From Trifolium pratense (Eukaryota; Streptophyta; Magnoliopsida; Fabales; Fabaceae), in NCBI RefSeq assembly GCF_020283565.1, contig NC_060061.1, positions 42,445,362 through 42,509,361 on the forward strand: a stretch of DNA of 64,000 nt. Direction: 5' to 3'. Below the pieces are notes generated by a model, which was not told where the DNA came from, made no database searches, and saw only the letters and a list, made by a program, of their open reading frames with translations. Positions 21,800 through 32,420 of the stretch are shown here, piece after piece; within the stretch, counting starts at the first letter, position 1; each line of letters begins with the position of its first letter. The position numbers were made by a program, and so were the translations under genes.

Positions 21800-22035
21800 A
21801 GTATAAGCAAGACGGGACAGGTGGATATGTTGCTGTCGACGCTGGTACGATGTGGTCCCCACGTGGAAGCCACGCGTTCCGTCGATTTCAGCTGGTCACG
21901 TGGGCCACAATTGTTTCTTTTGTTTGGTTCCAATAGAAATGGCCCCCTGATAACCTCACCTAACCCCACCATTCTTCACACATTTCCTCCCGGTACACGT
22001 GTCCAAGTGTTAAAACTTGTTGAATCCACAGGTAG
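21800..22035. promoter_or_regulatory. GC-richer block with three G-box (CACGTG) motifs
   Basis: CCCACGTGG at about 21858, TCACGTGGGCC at about 21896 and ACACGTGTCC at about 21997. These resemble ABRE/G-box sites bound by plant bZIP and bHLH factors. The block is far less AT-rich than its surroundings, but no gene follows, so it may be an orphaned promoter or part of an unrecognised repeat. The function is inferred from motifs only. Confidence 0.35.
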
Positions 22036-22221
22036 GTGATGTCATCATTACCTTAGTAATTATTAGATATAATATACTTATACATTAAAATTTGATAGAT
22101 ATACCATAGAATTTCCTAATTAAATGAAATAATGCAAACCTTAAAGTATCTTCTATAGTACTGAAATCATGCTGGACGTCAAAAATATGATGTAAGCGAA
22201 TTTTGTATGAAAAAAAATAAA

Positions 22222-22407
22222 GGAAAATGTTAAATAGTGCACCTGGTTCACCAGTTAAATATATAAATAAATAAATTTTTTCTTGAAACTCGTGCATTCA
22301 ATGCATTGCAAGTGTAAAAAGTTATTTTTATCAACATTAACTTTATGTTTTACTTTTAATTTTGATATGTTTAACAAGTGTACCGGATGCCCTTTTTAAC
22401 ATGACCC
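22222..22407. mobile_element. 186-bp MULE-type MITE (family M2, copy 1)
   Basis: Inverted ends GGAAAATGTTAAATAGTGCA and GGGTCATGTTAAAAAGGGCA. Perfect 9-bp flanking duplication AAAAATAAA (22213-22221, 22408-22416). A relative with better-kept ends is at 44050-44223. Confidence 0.75.
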
Positions 22408-22700
22408 AAAAATAAATTAGGATGAATTAGCACGTCTAGTATTTTTGTTATAATTTGGAAAGGATGGTTTCTATTTTTAATCTAATCTAAAATAGGAAAC
22501 ATTTTAGAATTCATCTATTTTTTTAAGTCAAATATATTAAAATCGATTACCACCAAAGTTCCTAAATTATCCTTATTATTTTTAATCACGTTACAAGTTT
22601 TATATCATTCGTTATGACTTCACTAAAAAAAATTTAAAAATATATATAGAAAGACTATAAGATAAATAAATAAAAAAACATATATATAAAGAATATAAGT

Positions 22701-22921
22701 TTTTTTTTTAAAAAAAATTGGTATCCGGCCTTAGGACCGACTAATCCAAGGGGACCAATCCCACCGCCCACTTGCAGGGGCCTCATTTAAAGCAGAGTTT
22801 TTTTGCTCTGTATGGACTTAGCCCACCAAAATTGGCACCAGTGGGAATCGAACCTGAAACCTTGAGAGGAGCATACTCCAAAGGCTCAAGCCATCATCAC
22901 TCGACCAACCCCAAGTGGGTT
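22701..22921 (-). mobile_element. tRNA-derived SINE, family A (copy 2)
   Basis: Reverse-complement relative of 12886-13111: CCACTTGGGGTTGGTCGAGT at the 5' end, B box in GGTTCGATTCCCACTGG and an A/T-rich 3' tail near 22700. Confidence 0.8.
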
Positions 22922-23049
22922 AGAAAGAATATAAGTTAAATAAAAAAAAAGTGAATATGCTTAAAAATAAGAATAAAACAAATCATAGATAGAAACAAAA
23001 TAAAACGATCTACACGCATATAAGTTGCAACAAATGAGATGAATACGAT

Positions 23050-23719
23050 CGACTCAACAATCTCAATAAAATTTTATAAAAAAATATAAATAGAATATAA
23101 GAAAAAATACAATAAAAAAAATTTATATGCTTAAAAATAAGAATAAAATAGATCGTAGGAATATAAAAATAAGAATAAAATAGTCAATTCTACAAAACAA
23201 AAACAAAAAGTCAATGAAAACAATTATAAAAAAATGTGAATACGAATAAAAATAGGAATATAAAAATAGAAATATAAACAATATTCTCATAAAAAACAAC
23301 ATTTTTCATAAAAAGAAAAACATAAACAATATACTACTTACTATTAATAATATGATAATAAAATATAGTTAAAATCTTATAAAATAAAATAAAGTTAATT
23401 ACTATGAAGTTTACTAAACTATTCTTAATATTCCTAATCAAATTTTTAATTTTTATTAAAAAATATACACGGGACAATTATTTATGATGGATACATTAAA
23501 AATTGAATAATTTGTCATTGATAATTATAATCAAATTTATTCATTTAATAATTTTTTAAAAAAATAGCACAATAATTTCACTTATATTTTAACAATATTA
23601 TATAGTAACAATTTTTTAAATATTTTATTCTACATACATTTTCTACCATAATATAATGACAAACTTAAATATCGAATAAAATTCAATGAATCGTGTGAGT
23701 GCACAGGTCTTTAAACTAG
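23050..23719 (+). repeat. Dispersed repeat with Helitron-like 3' end (copy 2)
   Basis: An AT-rich repeat (inverted relative of 11957-12215 plus 13190-13480). It ends aatcgtgtgagtgcacaggt then ctttaaaCTAG before T. A short hairpin-like segment and a CTAG-T terminus are typical of Helitron 3' ends. No Rep/helicase gene is present and the 5' TC end was not located. Confidence 0.5.
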
Positions 23720-23739
23720 TTTACAATAAAGCTAATAAG

Positions 23740-24819
23740 CAAGATTGTCATAATCGGATCGGTCATCGAACCGGTGAGCTTACCGGTTCAAGGTTCAATT
23801 GGTCGGACTGAGGTTAAATTGGGTCGGACTGTTTTTAATTAAATATATTTTTTATTTATTTTATAAATAAAAATATATATTAATTACTCAATATTCCCTA
23901 ATTTCACACATTAAAAAGATAAAATGTCATAACTTCAATATAAAATAAAAACTTTAGTAAATTAGAAATAGATTTCTAATTCAAACCAAATTAAAAATTA
24001 CATAATAAACTAAGTTCTAAAAAATATTCATTGACTATTAAAATTAGAAACATATACCCCTGCGATCGGGAGGGGGATGAAACCACTTGATGCTAGAACT
24101 GACCCCAAAACCAGATTAAACTGGTGGTGAAAAACAAAAATTAAATAAATTAGAATCATATAAAACATATAATATAACATTTATTGACTATTAAAATTAG
24201 ATACAAAATATCAAAACTATTAACAAAAAGAAAGAAGTAAAATATCAAAAGGGAAATAGAAATATAAAAAAGTGAGGCTAAAAAAAATATTTTAACAAAG
24301 GTTCACTTCTTAATGTAACAAAGGATCGTTTTTTCTATAAAAAATAGTATGACGTTTATATGTATGATGTTTGTCTAATACGGAGAGATTGCATTTGCAC
24401 TACACTATTAGTCGCACATTGCTAGTTTCACAAAAATTTGGGAGGTAGCTTCATTATAAATAAATTGGGTAAGATGTTGAAATGTACAAAGCAAAGTGTT
24501 TTCAAATGCTTGTGGGTCAAGTGTTCTGTCATTTAATAATGAAATGAATGTTTCTCAATGCAAGTATAATAGTAAAAAAAATATATAAAAAGAAGTTCGG
24601 TTTTTACTGGTTTTGCGATTCAATGTTCGGTTCTGTCCATTTTTTTTTAAAAAAAATTCCTAAACCACTAAACCACACCGGTCGGTTCGCCGGTTTGACC
24701 CGGTTCCTCGCCGCTTCGACCGGTTTTTTACTAGTTCGTTTTCTGCCTGTTTTTCAGGCCAAACCGAACCGTATTCATGGCCGGTTCCCTGTCCTTCTGA
24801 TCCGGTTTTGACAACCTTG
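23740..24819. mobile_element. 1.08-kb non-autonomous hAT-like element
   Basis: Starts CAAGATTGTCATAATCGG and ends CCGGTTTTGACAACCTTG, so the ends are inverted (CAAGRTTGTC). Perfect 8-bp target duplication CTAATAAG at 23732-23739 and 24820-24827, the length made by hAT transposases. Subterminal sequence is rich in ACCGGTT / CCGGTTTGACC phrases on both sides. No transposase. A SINE fragment is nested at about 24058-24150. Confidence 0.88.
24058..24150 (+). mobile_element. SINE family B fragment nested in hAT-like element
   Basis: ctgcgatcgggagggggat, accacttgatgctagaactg and ccagattaaactggtggtga match the copies at 33205, 39412 and 42052. The 5' tRNA-like part is missing. Confidence 0.7.
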
Positions 24820-24949
24820 CTAATAAGGATTAACATGAGACCTCATGCATACTTCCTAAATTTATTCGATCAAATTTAGTGTATTTTTTTTGTTATATAA
24901 AATAACAATAAAGGGAAAAGGAAAAAAAAATACTAGAAATTCACTCCCT

Positions 24950-25290
24950 TATAAACTCTACACCCCAAAATCATTTCTGAGTGACCTAACCAGTTCTTTA
25001 GGATGAGTAGAAACATTCACCAACGGTGAGTCAGAGCTAGCACATAATTTAGCCAACATATCCGCACATACATTTCTCTCACGAAGTGTATGTGTAAGAA
25101 TCACCTCTCAATCATTAGCTAGCAATTTTCAGATAAAAAAAAAAACTCATTTGCAAAACGATAATGTGCTATGACCCATTCTTTAATTAAATTAATAGAG
25201 AGTAATGAATCTGAGCAACAAAGCACCTCACGGAAACCACGTTTCCGACACAGCTTCAAGCTATACCAAAGTCGTCATGTTCAATTTCTT
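24950..25290 (-). pseudogene. LINE remnant, RNase H-like
   Basis: The minus strand gives RERNVCADMLAKLCASSDS and THPKELVRSLRNDFGV, the C-terminal RNase H (RVT_3) end of a LINE polyprotein. Upstream codons are broken by stops and a poly-A-type interruption near 25130. Confidence 0.65.
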
Positions 25291-25596
25291 ATTATTTAGC
25301 AGATCAAATGCACCTTATATTTAGGAGATCAACTTATACCAAAGTTTTTTTTATAATAGAGACGAGATAGTGTCTAATTTCAAACTCTTTTTTTTTTTCA
25401 TCTATGAACTATATTGTACTTTTTAGACAATATAATTTTTTCTAATTTTTTTTTGCTAAATATCAGTGTGATTTTTTTACATTTACAAAGATATTAAATT
25501 TGGAAGTAACATTATTTCTGTGTAAAACAAAGTAACATTTTTTCATTAATTTTACTCATTAGTCATTACTTACTTTTTTTTTTTTTTTTTTTTTTT
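25291..25596. other. Gene-free AT-rich stretch
   Basis: No gene. It contains homopolymer runs, including a 28-base T-run at about 25573-25600 that borders the next SINE. Confidence 0.45.
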
Positions 25597-25740
25597 TTTG
25601 GTCAGGTAGCCTAGTGGCTTGAAATTCCACCTTTAAAGATGGATAAGTGGAGTGTCCAGGGTTCGAACCCTGGCTCCTGGCTCCTGCATATAAAATGCTG
25701 ATGTCCCAACCAATTGAGCTAAGCTCATGAGGACACTTAC
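25597..25740 (+). mobile_element. tRNA-derived SINE, family C (copy 1)
   Basis: A box region GTAGCCTAGTGGCTTGA and a perfect-looking B box GGGTTCGAACCCTGG, then ctcctgcatataaaatgctg and a 3' end aattgagctaagctcatgag. Spacing and the extra body rule out an ordinary tRNA gene. Relatives at 40654 and 61262. Confidence 0.75.
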
Positions 25741-26039
25741 TTTTTTTTCATATATACGTATCATCCCTTACCAATTAAATAATTTTAATTTTAAAATAAT
25801 CAAATAAAATTTTATAACTAACTTAATAATATATTTTTTGGCACATAACTAACTTAATAATTTTTCTATAGCAGATGTCTTAAAAAAAAAACTATAGTAG
25901 ATAAGAGTGAAAAGACCGGACACATATACACTAGTGACTCATAAAGACCAAGACTTTTTTTCAGTGTTACAAATTATTTTTTTATTTTGTTATGTTTTAT
26001 TTTCAAAATTATAATTTTCTGTTTTATTATTGGTGGTGT

Positions 26040-26188
26040 TATTAATTTCTGAAACTAAAAATTCAGAGAACTGTGTTTCTATTGTGCGCGTGAAAGAGAG
26101 AGAGAGAAGAATCAGATTAGCCTCTTTGAATTTTCAATCACAATCACAATACTCAAAATCTAGGTTTTTTTTTTTCGTTCTTCCTCAG
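26040..26188 (+). other. Putative 5'-UTR exon of the NF-YA gene
   Basis: A GA-repeat stretch (gaaagagagagagagaaga) and CT/CA-rich sequence end at ttcttcctcag|gtaactctg, a good donor. The matching acceptor aatttttgtag|ggatctgagg is at 26920/26922, 12 bases before the NF-YA ATG. A 5'-UTR intron is common in this family. The transcription start was not located. Confidence 0.5.
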
Positions 26189-26933
26189 GTAACTCTGCAT
26201 GCTTCGATTTAGCTTCAATTTTTCACCTGATCAATTTCATTGATGTTTTTCTTATTGCATGATTCGTTTATTTCTGAGCCTTGTTAAGGATTAGGGTTTT
26301 TAGGTTCGTTTTTTCGTGCTGAATTTTGGGGTTTTTTGTTTTTCTGTATCTGGGTTGAACAATTCTGTTTCTGCATGGCTTGTTCTGTGTGAATTATTGT
26401 ACGGAATCACGAAAAGATTAGTTTTTTTTATTGGATATGAAAAAGGGATTTTTCTCTGTGCTAGAGCTGATTGTGAATGTGGATAAAAGGGGTGAATTGG
26501 GTATTTAAGTAACAAATTTGTTGAAATTCTGTTAAACAGAGCTTCATGGGTAGTGTACGGATGTGTTGACCGAAAGTTAGAGTGCATATGTTTGTATATC
26601 CTATGGTTTCATGTGGTTCTGTTTGACCATATATGACTTCAAAATTTGTACCATAAGTGTTGCTGTTTTTATTCATCTTGTGTATATCTATAGCTGTATG
26701 TATATATTAGTTGAGACATGTTTTGTGTCAAGAGTTACTGCATAAGTGTTGCTGCATATGTTTGTAACTTTTTGTTAGGTAAGAATATTTGTTTATTCCT
26801 TTTTACTGTGATCATAATCAATTTCGCTGTGGATTACTGTATTTTGTGAGTGTGATTGGTCAGTTTTCTTCTTGTATAAGGGATAAGATTTGTATATAAA
26901 GCATAATTGTAATTTTTGTAGGGATCTGAGGAT

Positions 26934-29257
26934 ATGCAACCCAAGTCTGAAACCGCAAATCAACTGAGATCAGATCCTCATTCATTTCAGCCCAGTGGTG
27001 TTTATTCTGAACCTTGGTGGCGTGGTGTTGGATACAATCCTGTGGCGCAATCGAAATCGATGTCTGGTGCCAATTCCTCATCTCTTGATTGCCCCAATGG
27101 TGATTCAGAATCTAATGAGGAAGGTCAGTCTATGTCCAATAGTGGGATGAATGAGGAAGATGATGATGCCGCTAAGGATTCACAGCCTGCTGCTCCTAAT
27201 CAGTCAGGTGCTTTAGAATATCATATAACTGTTTATAAACAATTAAATAGGGGGAAAGGAAAATAAATAGTTTGGCACTTTTAAACTAAATTTCATGAAA
27301 ATCTGCAATTCCACCAAATATTATTGATTTAGAGGTACTGAAATACAGTATTTTCTTTTCTCGGTAGGAAATTATGGGCAAGACCAACAAGGAATGCAGA
27401 ACGCTGCATCATCTGCACTTACTATTCGTGAAGAATGCCTCACACACACTCCTCAGCTGGAACTTGTTGGTCATTCAATTGTAAGTCTTTGCCTATATAT
27501 GCTTTATTGCTGCTCTCTTCTGTTTGACAAATTGCTATCAATTTGTTAACATAAACATTTTGTGCAAATATCAAATTCAAATCAGTAACTTTGTTCTGGA
27601 ACACAAATCTTTTCTGATTCGTGCATATGATTTCAATGGAAAATATGTTACTATAGAACTTGTAGTTGCATGCATTTGGACTGGATGGGACTCCTAATAT
27701 TCTTCCTATTCTTTTGATGCAGGCATGTGCTACAAATCCTTATCAGGATCCATATTACGGGGGCATGATGGCAGCTTATGGTCACCAGCCATTGGTATGT
27801 GACATTAATCTGTTACTTGATTGAAGGTTCTTACTGCTTTGTTCTTTTGTCTTGGTTAAAGCAATGGTAATATTTGGATAACAATGTGATAATTAACCAT
27901 ATGTTTTTTTTACCATTAGGGATATCCTCCTTTTATAGGAATGCCTCATGCCAGAATGCCTTTGCCCCTTGAGATGGCTCAAGAACCTGTTTATGTGAAT
28001 GCCAAACAATACCAGGGAATTCTGAGGCGAAGACAAGCTCGTGCTAAAGCAGAGCTTGAAAGGAAGCTCATAAAATCTAGAAAGGTACAAATTCGCAAAA
28101 GCTAATGCTTCTTTAGTTCTTTATAATATTTTCCTTTGGGATATTTATCTTTTTATATGGAGAAAGATTTCTCTCTATCTTTTACACAATGTCATCTGAT
28201 GGTTACAGGTTACTTAGTCTTTAGTCTTGAATTTTTTATTAAATATATCAGTGTGCATGTAGTAGGAATCTTTGTATATATGATATATACCTGTTGTCTA
28301 TAAAGGGAAACAAAAATGCTGCCAAAATATTAGCCTCAACAGTACTGCCTTTGATTTTTACAAGCTGTAATATCTGTTGTATGTTATTATTGTGCTGAAT
28401 TGGCGATGGCAAAAGTCGGTTCTCTTTTATTCCATTAGAATTATCAATTATGAAATACCTTCATGAACAGCAATCGCCCATTTCTTAAGCAAGCAACAAC
28501 ATCTAATTTAATGTTTAGAAGGATCTGCAGTTGGAGGCTTAAGGAAGTTAGGATTGTATCTTGTCTGCCAGAATTAAGCTGTAAAACATAAGCACTCGGA
28601 TGCAGACAGTGGAAATTATATTAGTGCACAAATGTCCAGGAAACTGGTATTTTAAAGTAGGTTTCTTATATGATTTTACTACTTAAATCTTGGTGGGTTT
28701 TCTCCAATTTTGCCAGTATATCTAGTCGCCATATAAAATGAGAAAAGCAAATAAAACTTAGTTGCTTATTTTCATCATTTTTTGCTTGCATGTGTCAAGA
28801 GAATGTTTCAAATGAGACAGAACATGATTCTATTAGTATTCAGGGTTATGCTAACATCTGCTCTTTGCAGCCATATCTTCATGAATCTAGACATCAGCAT
28901 GCTATGAGAAGGGCAAGAGGCACCGGAGGACGATTTGCAAAAAAAACTGATGGGGAGGGCTCAAACTCAGGAAAGGATAATGGCTCTGGTCCAGTCCTGT
29001 CATCACAGTCAATTAGTTCATCTGGTTCAGAACCTTTGCCTTCGGACTCTGCCGAAACCTGGAACTCTCCCAACATGCGACAAGATGCAAGAGCATCAAA
29101 TGAAAATGGTGGTGGCTCCTATCATAGTAACAACAATGGTATGCAATCTTCAAGGTATCAGGGTGAAAGAGTGGATGATGGTGGGGACTGTTCAGGGCAG
29201 CTGCGTGGAAGCATGTCCTCAAACGAGGCATCTCAGAGGCGACTTGCAATTCAGTAG
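26934..29257 (+). CDS. NF-YA: NF-YA (HAP2/CBF-B) CCAAT-binding transcription factor subunit
   Basis: Five coding exons joined by GT-AG introns: 26934-27207, 27368-27480, 27723-27794, 27920-28084 and 28871-29257, giving 336 residues with all phases consistent. The NF-YA core is at about residues 174-232. [19 protein letters not shown] and following helix bind the NF-YB/NF-YC dimer; [18 protein letters not shown] is the helix and loop that reads CCAAT DNA. The N-terminal half (residues 1-153) is Ser/Gln/Asn-rich with an acidic [10 protein letters not shown] patch, typical of the activation region, and has the conserved [14 protein letters not shown] motif. It works in the nucleus as a trimer. 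A miR169-like site follows in the 3' UTR. The open frame continuing upstream of exon 5 from 28790 is intronic: frame-compatible retention cannot be excluded. Which legume NF-YA member this is cannot be stated without a tree. Confidence 0.95.
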
Positions 29258-29369
29258 ACCCCCTCCTGCATGGGGGGATAGATGCTGAGGTTGGTTCTGT
29301 ATATCCTAGTGATATATTTGGTGAATGAATACCTTACCTTGGTTATCTTCTTGGCAATATATATGCCAA

Positions 29370-29390
29370 GCGGCAAATCATTCTTGGCTT
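29370..29390 (+). promoter_or_regulatory. miR169-like target site in NF-YA 3' UTR
   Basis: 113 bases after the stop the sequence reads CGGCAAATCATTCTTGGCTT. The usual miR169 site in plant NF-YA transcripts is CGGCAAGTCATCCTTGGCTG, so it differs at three positions (two would be G:U-type changes, one at the terminal base). miR169 control of NF-YA is well established; action on this copy is inferred. Confidence 0.8.
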
Positions 29391-29510
29391 TTGTGTCCTT
29401 GTGTTTATGGTGTGAATGATATATTATGGGGGGAGAAGAGTGATGATTGGGGTAATCTGATTTCAATCCTTCATTCTTTTCTCATTTTTGCATTTTGTAC
29501 AGAGTTTTAG

Positions 29511-30369
29511 TGGGTAGAGAGTCAACTCCAGCTGATATGGATGGATCGTCAGGTCAGAAGACTGTGGAGAAAACAAACTCTTTTGATGTACCAAACTATC
29601 TTGTTTCATGGGTTTGTTTTGTGTACCTTAACCGGTTGGTTGTTAATGTTAACATGGAACATCATTATAAGAGAATCAAACATGCATCTAGTTCTAGTCA
29701 CATTATAGCAAAATTTAATGCATCTAGTTCTAGTTCAATTTATAGCAAAATTTAATAAATTATATTTTTCATCGGCTTTCTTGCGAAACAAACGAGAGAA
29801 AAAAAAACATTTACCAATATTTATCCCCCATTGGCTTTTGTTTGATTTATTTATCTTTCCATCTAAAAAGTGGTCACTTGAGTTAAAGCTCTTGACATAC
29901 ATTTTATCCCTTTCTGATATGATTCAGAATTCTTTTGTGCCCTATTGTGAGGGATGGTCACTTGAGTAAAGATTTTTTTACATCAAAAGGTTGATGTCAA
30001 ATATTTTTTTAATGAACAGGTTAACTATGGTTAGATGATCCATTAGTCTATAAAGATTTAACCTTTATTCTAATAAGATGAAAACTATATTTCAATTTTT
30101 ATTCTCATCAAGGTAACTTTTATTAGGTCGTTAGTCCTCAAAGGTTGTCTTTTGATGTCTATTTTGATAAAAAAAAAAAAAAAGGTGATGAATATAGATG
30201 GAGATAAACACAAATGATGTCTATATTTTGATATATATTTTAAGAAGATGGAAAGTTACCTATATTTTATGAACTGTGCAGATGTTTTACTTTGCAAAGT
30301 GCTTTGTCTCAAACTATGTTGTCAATAGGATTAAATAACGGTGCAGTGGTGGTTATTTAGATTAGGAAT
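29511..30369. other. 3' flank of NF-YA; no gene
   Basis: 29670-29755 contains gcatctagttctagt twice, about 40 bases apart. The phrase ggtcacttgagtaaa/gtggtcacttgagttaaa recurs at 29870 and 29955. No coding or RNA feature. Confidence 0.4.
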
Positions 30370-30535
30370 GATAATGGATAGTAGGGTTGAGCACGGACCT
30401 GCGACTCGACTCAAAACTGATATAACCAACAACACATTGAAACATCTGGTGCGGGTCGGGTCTCAGGTCAACAATTGCAAAAAAATCGGGCATGAATCGT
30501 TGCATACGGGCGGGTGCGGGTCTTGAAAGTTCTAT
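30370..30535. mobile_element. Left part of a GC-rich-ended element split by a LINE
   Basis: gttgagcacggacctgcgac and gcgggtcgggtctcaggtc-type sequence resembles one end of a non-autonomous DNA element. An inverse counterpart (cgacccgaacccgacgga) lies at 32284-32420, beyond the LINE. Poor end conservation; no target duplication found. Confidence 0.4.
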
Positions 30536-30800
30536 CTCTTCGTAATCGAAACTGACCGAACAACAGTTAAGATGGAAATTATTATTTTTTCCTTCTCATC
30601 CTCTCTCACTAAATCTTGTATACTAGTCTTCGCTTTGTTGTTTTTATTCATCTTTGATATATGAGAGAAATGTTATATTTTACAAGCTTTTAATATATTG
30701 ATGAAGGATGTGCGAAATATATATTTATAGTTCTCTTCTACTTGATCTACTATTGTCTTTAGATCTACAAATTTGAAACAAAGTAACAACATCTCATCCT

Positions 30801-32175
30801 GAGGTATTTGGAAAGCTCGGGAAATTCTTATGAATGGCTGTAGGTGGAGTATTGGAAGTGGAACTAGCATCAAGATCATGAGTGAACCATGGTTGAGAGG
30901 ACAAGGCAGTGTGTGGCTTCCTTCACCTCAAATTCAAGGTGTGCATAATTTTACTACTAATGACCTTATGCTTCCTAATATGAAGGTGTGGGATAAGGAA
31001 AAAATTGAGTCCATCTTTCCTATGCATATTGCTAATTGTATTCTTGAGACTCCCTTACTTGACATTATTGAGAATGATAAGCTAATTTGGGCTGATGACA
31101 TGCATGGCCAATATAGTGTTAAAAGTGGATATAAATTATTGTTGACTGGTACAGGTAAAGTAGACGTTGGCTCCCAACAAAAAGATTGGAGCAGCCTTTG
31201 GTCAATCCTTGCTCCACCAAAAGCTAAACATCTTCTATGGAGGATAGTTAAAGGATGTTTACCTACCCGTATGAGATTACAAGAAAGACGTGTTCCTTGT
31301 TCGCTATTATGTCCACTTTGTAATCAACATAATGAAGACGATTGGCATGTGTTTTTCGGGTGTGCAACCAGTCATCAAGCTCGGCAGGCAGCAGGACTAG
31401 AACAGATCATCACGCCAAGATTGCAGCAGTTCTGCAGTGTAGCAGACATGATTTTTAGCATCTGTTTGACAGAAAACAAAGAAACAGCAGGTACTTTCGC
31501 AATGTTGGTATGGATACTTTGGAATAATAGGAATAATTGCGTTTGGAATGATAATAATGAACCGGGAACAAGCTTAGGAGTTAAGACTCGACACCTATGG
31601 AATGAGTGGTTCTCGGTTGCACAGGTACAGCAGAATAGGAGTCAAATTGCACAACAGCAGCAGGATACACGTTGGCAAAAACCAGTCCAAGGATGTTACA
31701 AGTGCAATGTTGATGCGGCTTTTCACAAAGAGCGAAACAGGTCCAGTTTTGGTTGGTGTCTTCGTGATGATGAGGGACGCTTTGTTATGGCTGAAACAAC
31801 GTGGTTGAATGGGAACTGCTCCATTATAGAAGGAGAATCCATAGCCTTACTTGAAGCATTGAAAGTATTGGAACAAAGAGGCATATCTCATGTTATATTT
31901 GAGACGGATTCCAAAAGTGTGGTGGATGCAATTCATAATTTACGCAGCGGTAGCTCTGAGTTTAGTTCTATTATTTGCCTTATTAAAAATACTCTCTTAT
32001 GTAATCCAAACTTTAAGGTCAAGTTTATTAAGCGGCAAGCGAACATGGTTGCTCACACACTTGCTAGGGCGGCCATTTCTTGGTCTAGTCGTTGTACCTT
32101 TGAGTCGATACCTACTTGTATTCTTCCTTTATTGAATAATGAAATGAGATAGTTTATTTGTTTGTAAAAAAAAAA
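30801..32175 (+). mobile_element. 5'-truncated LINE (L1-type) with target duplication
   Basis: Body 1,375 bp, ending in an A-run at 32166-32177. The sequence AACAACATCTCATCCT occurs at 30785-30800 and again at 32176-32191. That is a 15-16-bp target-site duplication, the signature of target-primed reverse transcription. Only the 3' part of the second ORF was copied. Confidence 0.9.
30830..32152 (+). CDS. C-terminal part of LINE polyprotein (zf-RVT and RNase H)
   Basis: 440 residues open from the first Met; the frame is open back to the truncation point at 30801 (IWKAREIL precedes the Met). Domains in order: end of the reverse-transcriptase connection (WSIGSGTSIKI, EPWLRGQG), the zinc-binding zf-RVT region (YSVKSGYKLL, WRIVKGCLPTRMRLQER, CPLCNQHNEDDWHVFFGC) and an RNase H domain from about residue 290. 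RNase H carries the acidic residues of the family in CNVDAAFH, IIEGESIALLEAL and FETDSKSVVDAI, followed by QANMVAHTLARAA. No stop or frameshift, so the insertion is fairly young. The reverse transcriptase and endonuclease are absent and it cannot mobilise itself. Whether it is transcribed is unknown. Confidence 0.88.
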   Translation: MNGCRWSIGSGTSIKIMSEPWLRGQGSVWLPSPQIQGVHNFTTNDLMLPNMKVWDKEKIESIFPMHIANCILETPLLDIIENDKLIWADDMHGQYSVKSGYKLLLTGTGKVDVGSQQKDWSSLWSILAPPKAKHLLWRIVKGCLPTRMRLQERRVPCSLLCPLCNQHNEDDWHVFFGCATSHQARQAAGLEQIITPRLQQFCSVADMIFSICLTENKETAGTFAMLVWILWNNRNNCVWNDNNEPGTSLGVKTRHLWNEWFSVAQVQQNRSQIAQQQQDTRWQKPVQGCYKCNVDAAFHKERNRSSFGWCLRDDEGRFVMAETTWLNGNCSIIEGESIALLEALKVLEQRGISHVIFETDSKSVVDAIHNLRSGSSEFSSIICLIKNTLLCNPNFKVKFIKRQANMVAHTLARAAISWSSRCTFESIPTCILPLLNNEMR

Positions 32176-32283
32176 AACAACATCTCATCCTCTTTGTTTT
32201 TTCATTTAGTTCTTATCTTTTGTTACATTGTGCACAAGATATTGAATTATTTAGTCTAAAAAATTACTTGAATATTGTTCTAC

Positions 32284-32420
32284 CCGCCACTCGTATGGCC
32301 CGTCATCTGAACAAATTGAAGATGTAGACGGTCGAAATTGGATACAAATTAAATGGTTGCGGTTTTTATCGGTTTTGCGATTTTCGACCCGAACCCGACG
32401 GATTGCCTAATGGGTAGGAT
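32284..32420. mobile_element. Right part of the element split by the LINE
   Basis: ctacccgccactcgtatgg to cgacccgaacccgacggat with cggttttatcggttttgcg in between. Reversed, it partly matches the 30370-30535 segment. Tentative. Confidence 0.35.

Noticed and set aside
25597..25680. Possible tRNA gene with a perfect B box
   Set aside because: The A-to-B spacing, lack of a foldable acceptor stem and the shared non-tRNA 3' body show it is a SINE.
28894..29288. Overlapping frames on both strands across NF-YA exon 5
   Set aside because: Only the frame continuing from exon 4 has the conserved NF-YA helix; the others have no family resemblance.
31602..32135. Alternative frames inside the LINE ORF
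   Set aside because: Out of frame with the zf-RVT/RNase H protein and without features.
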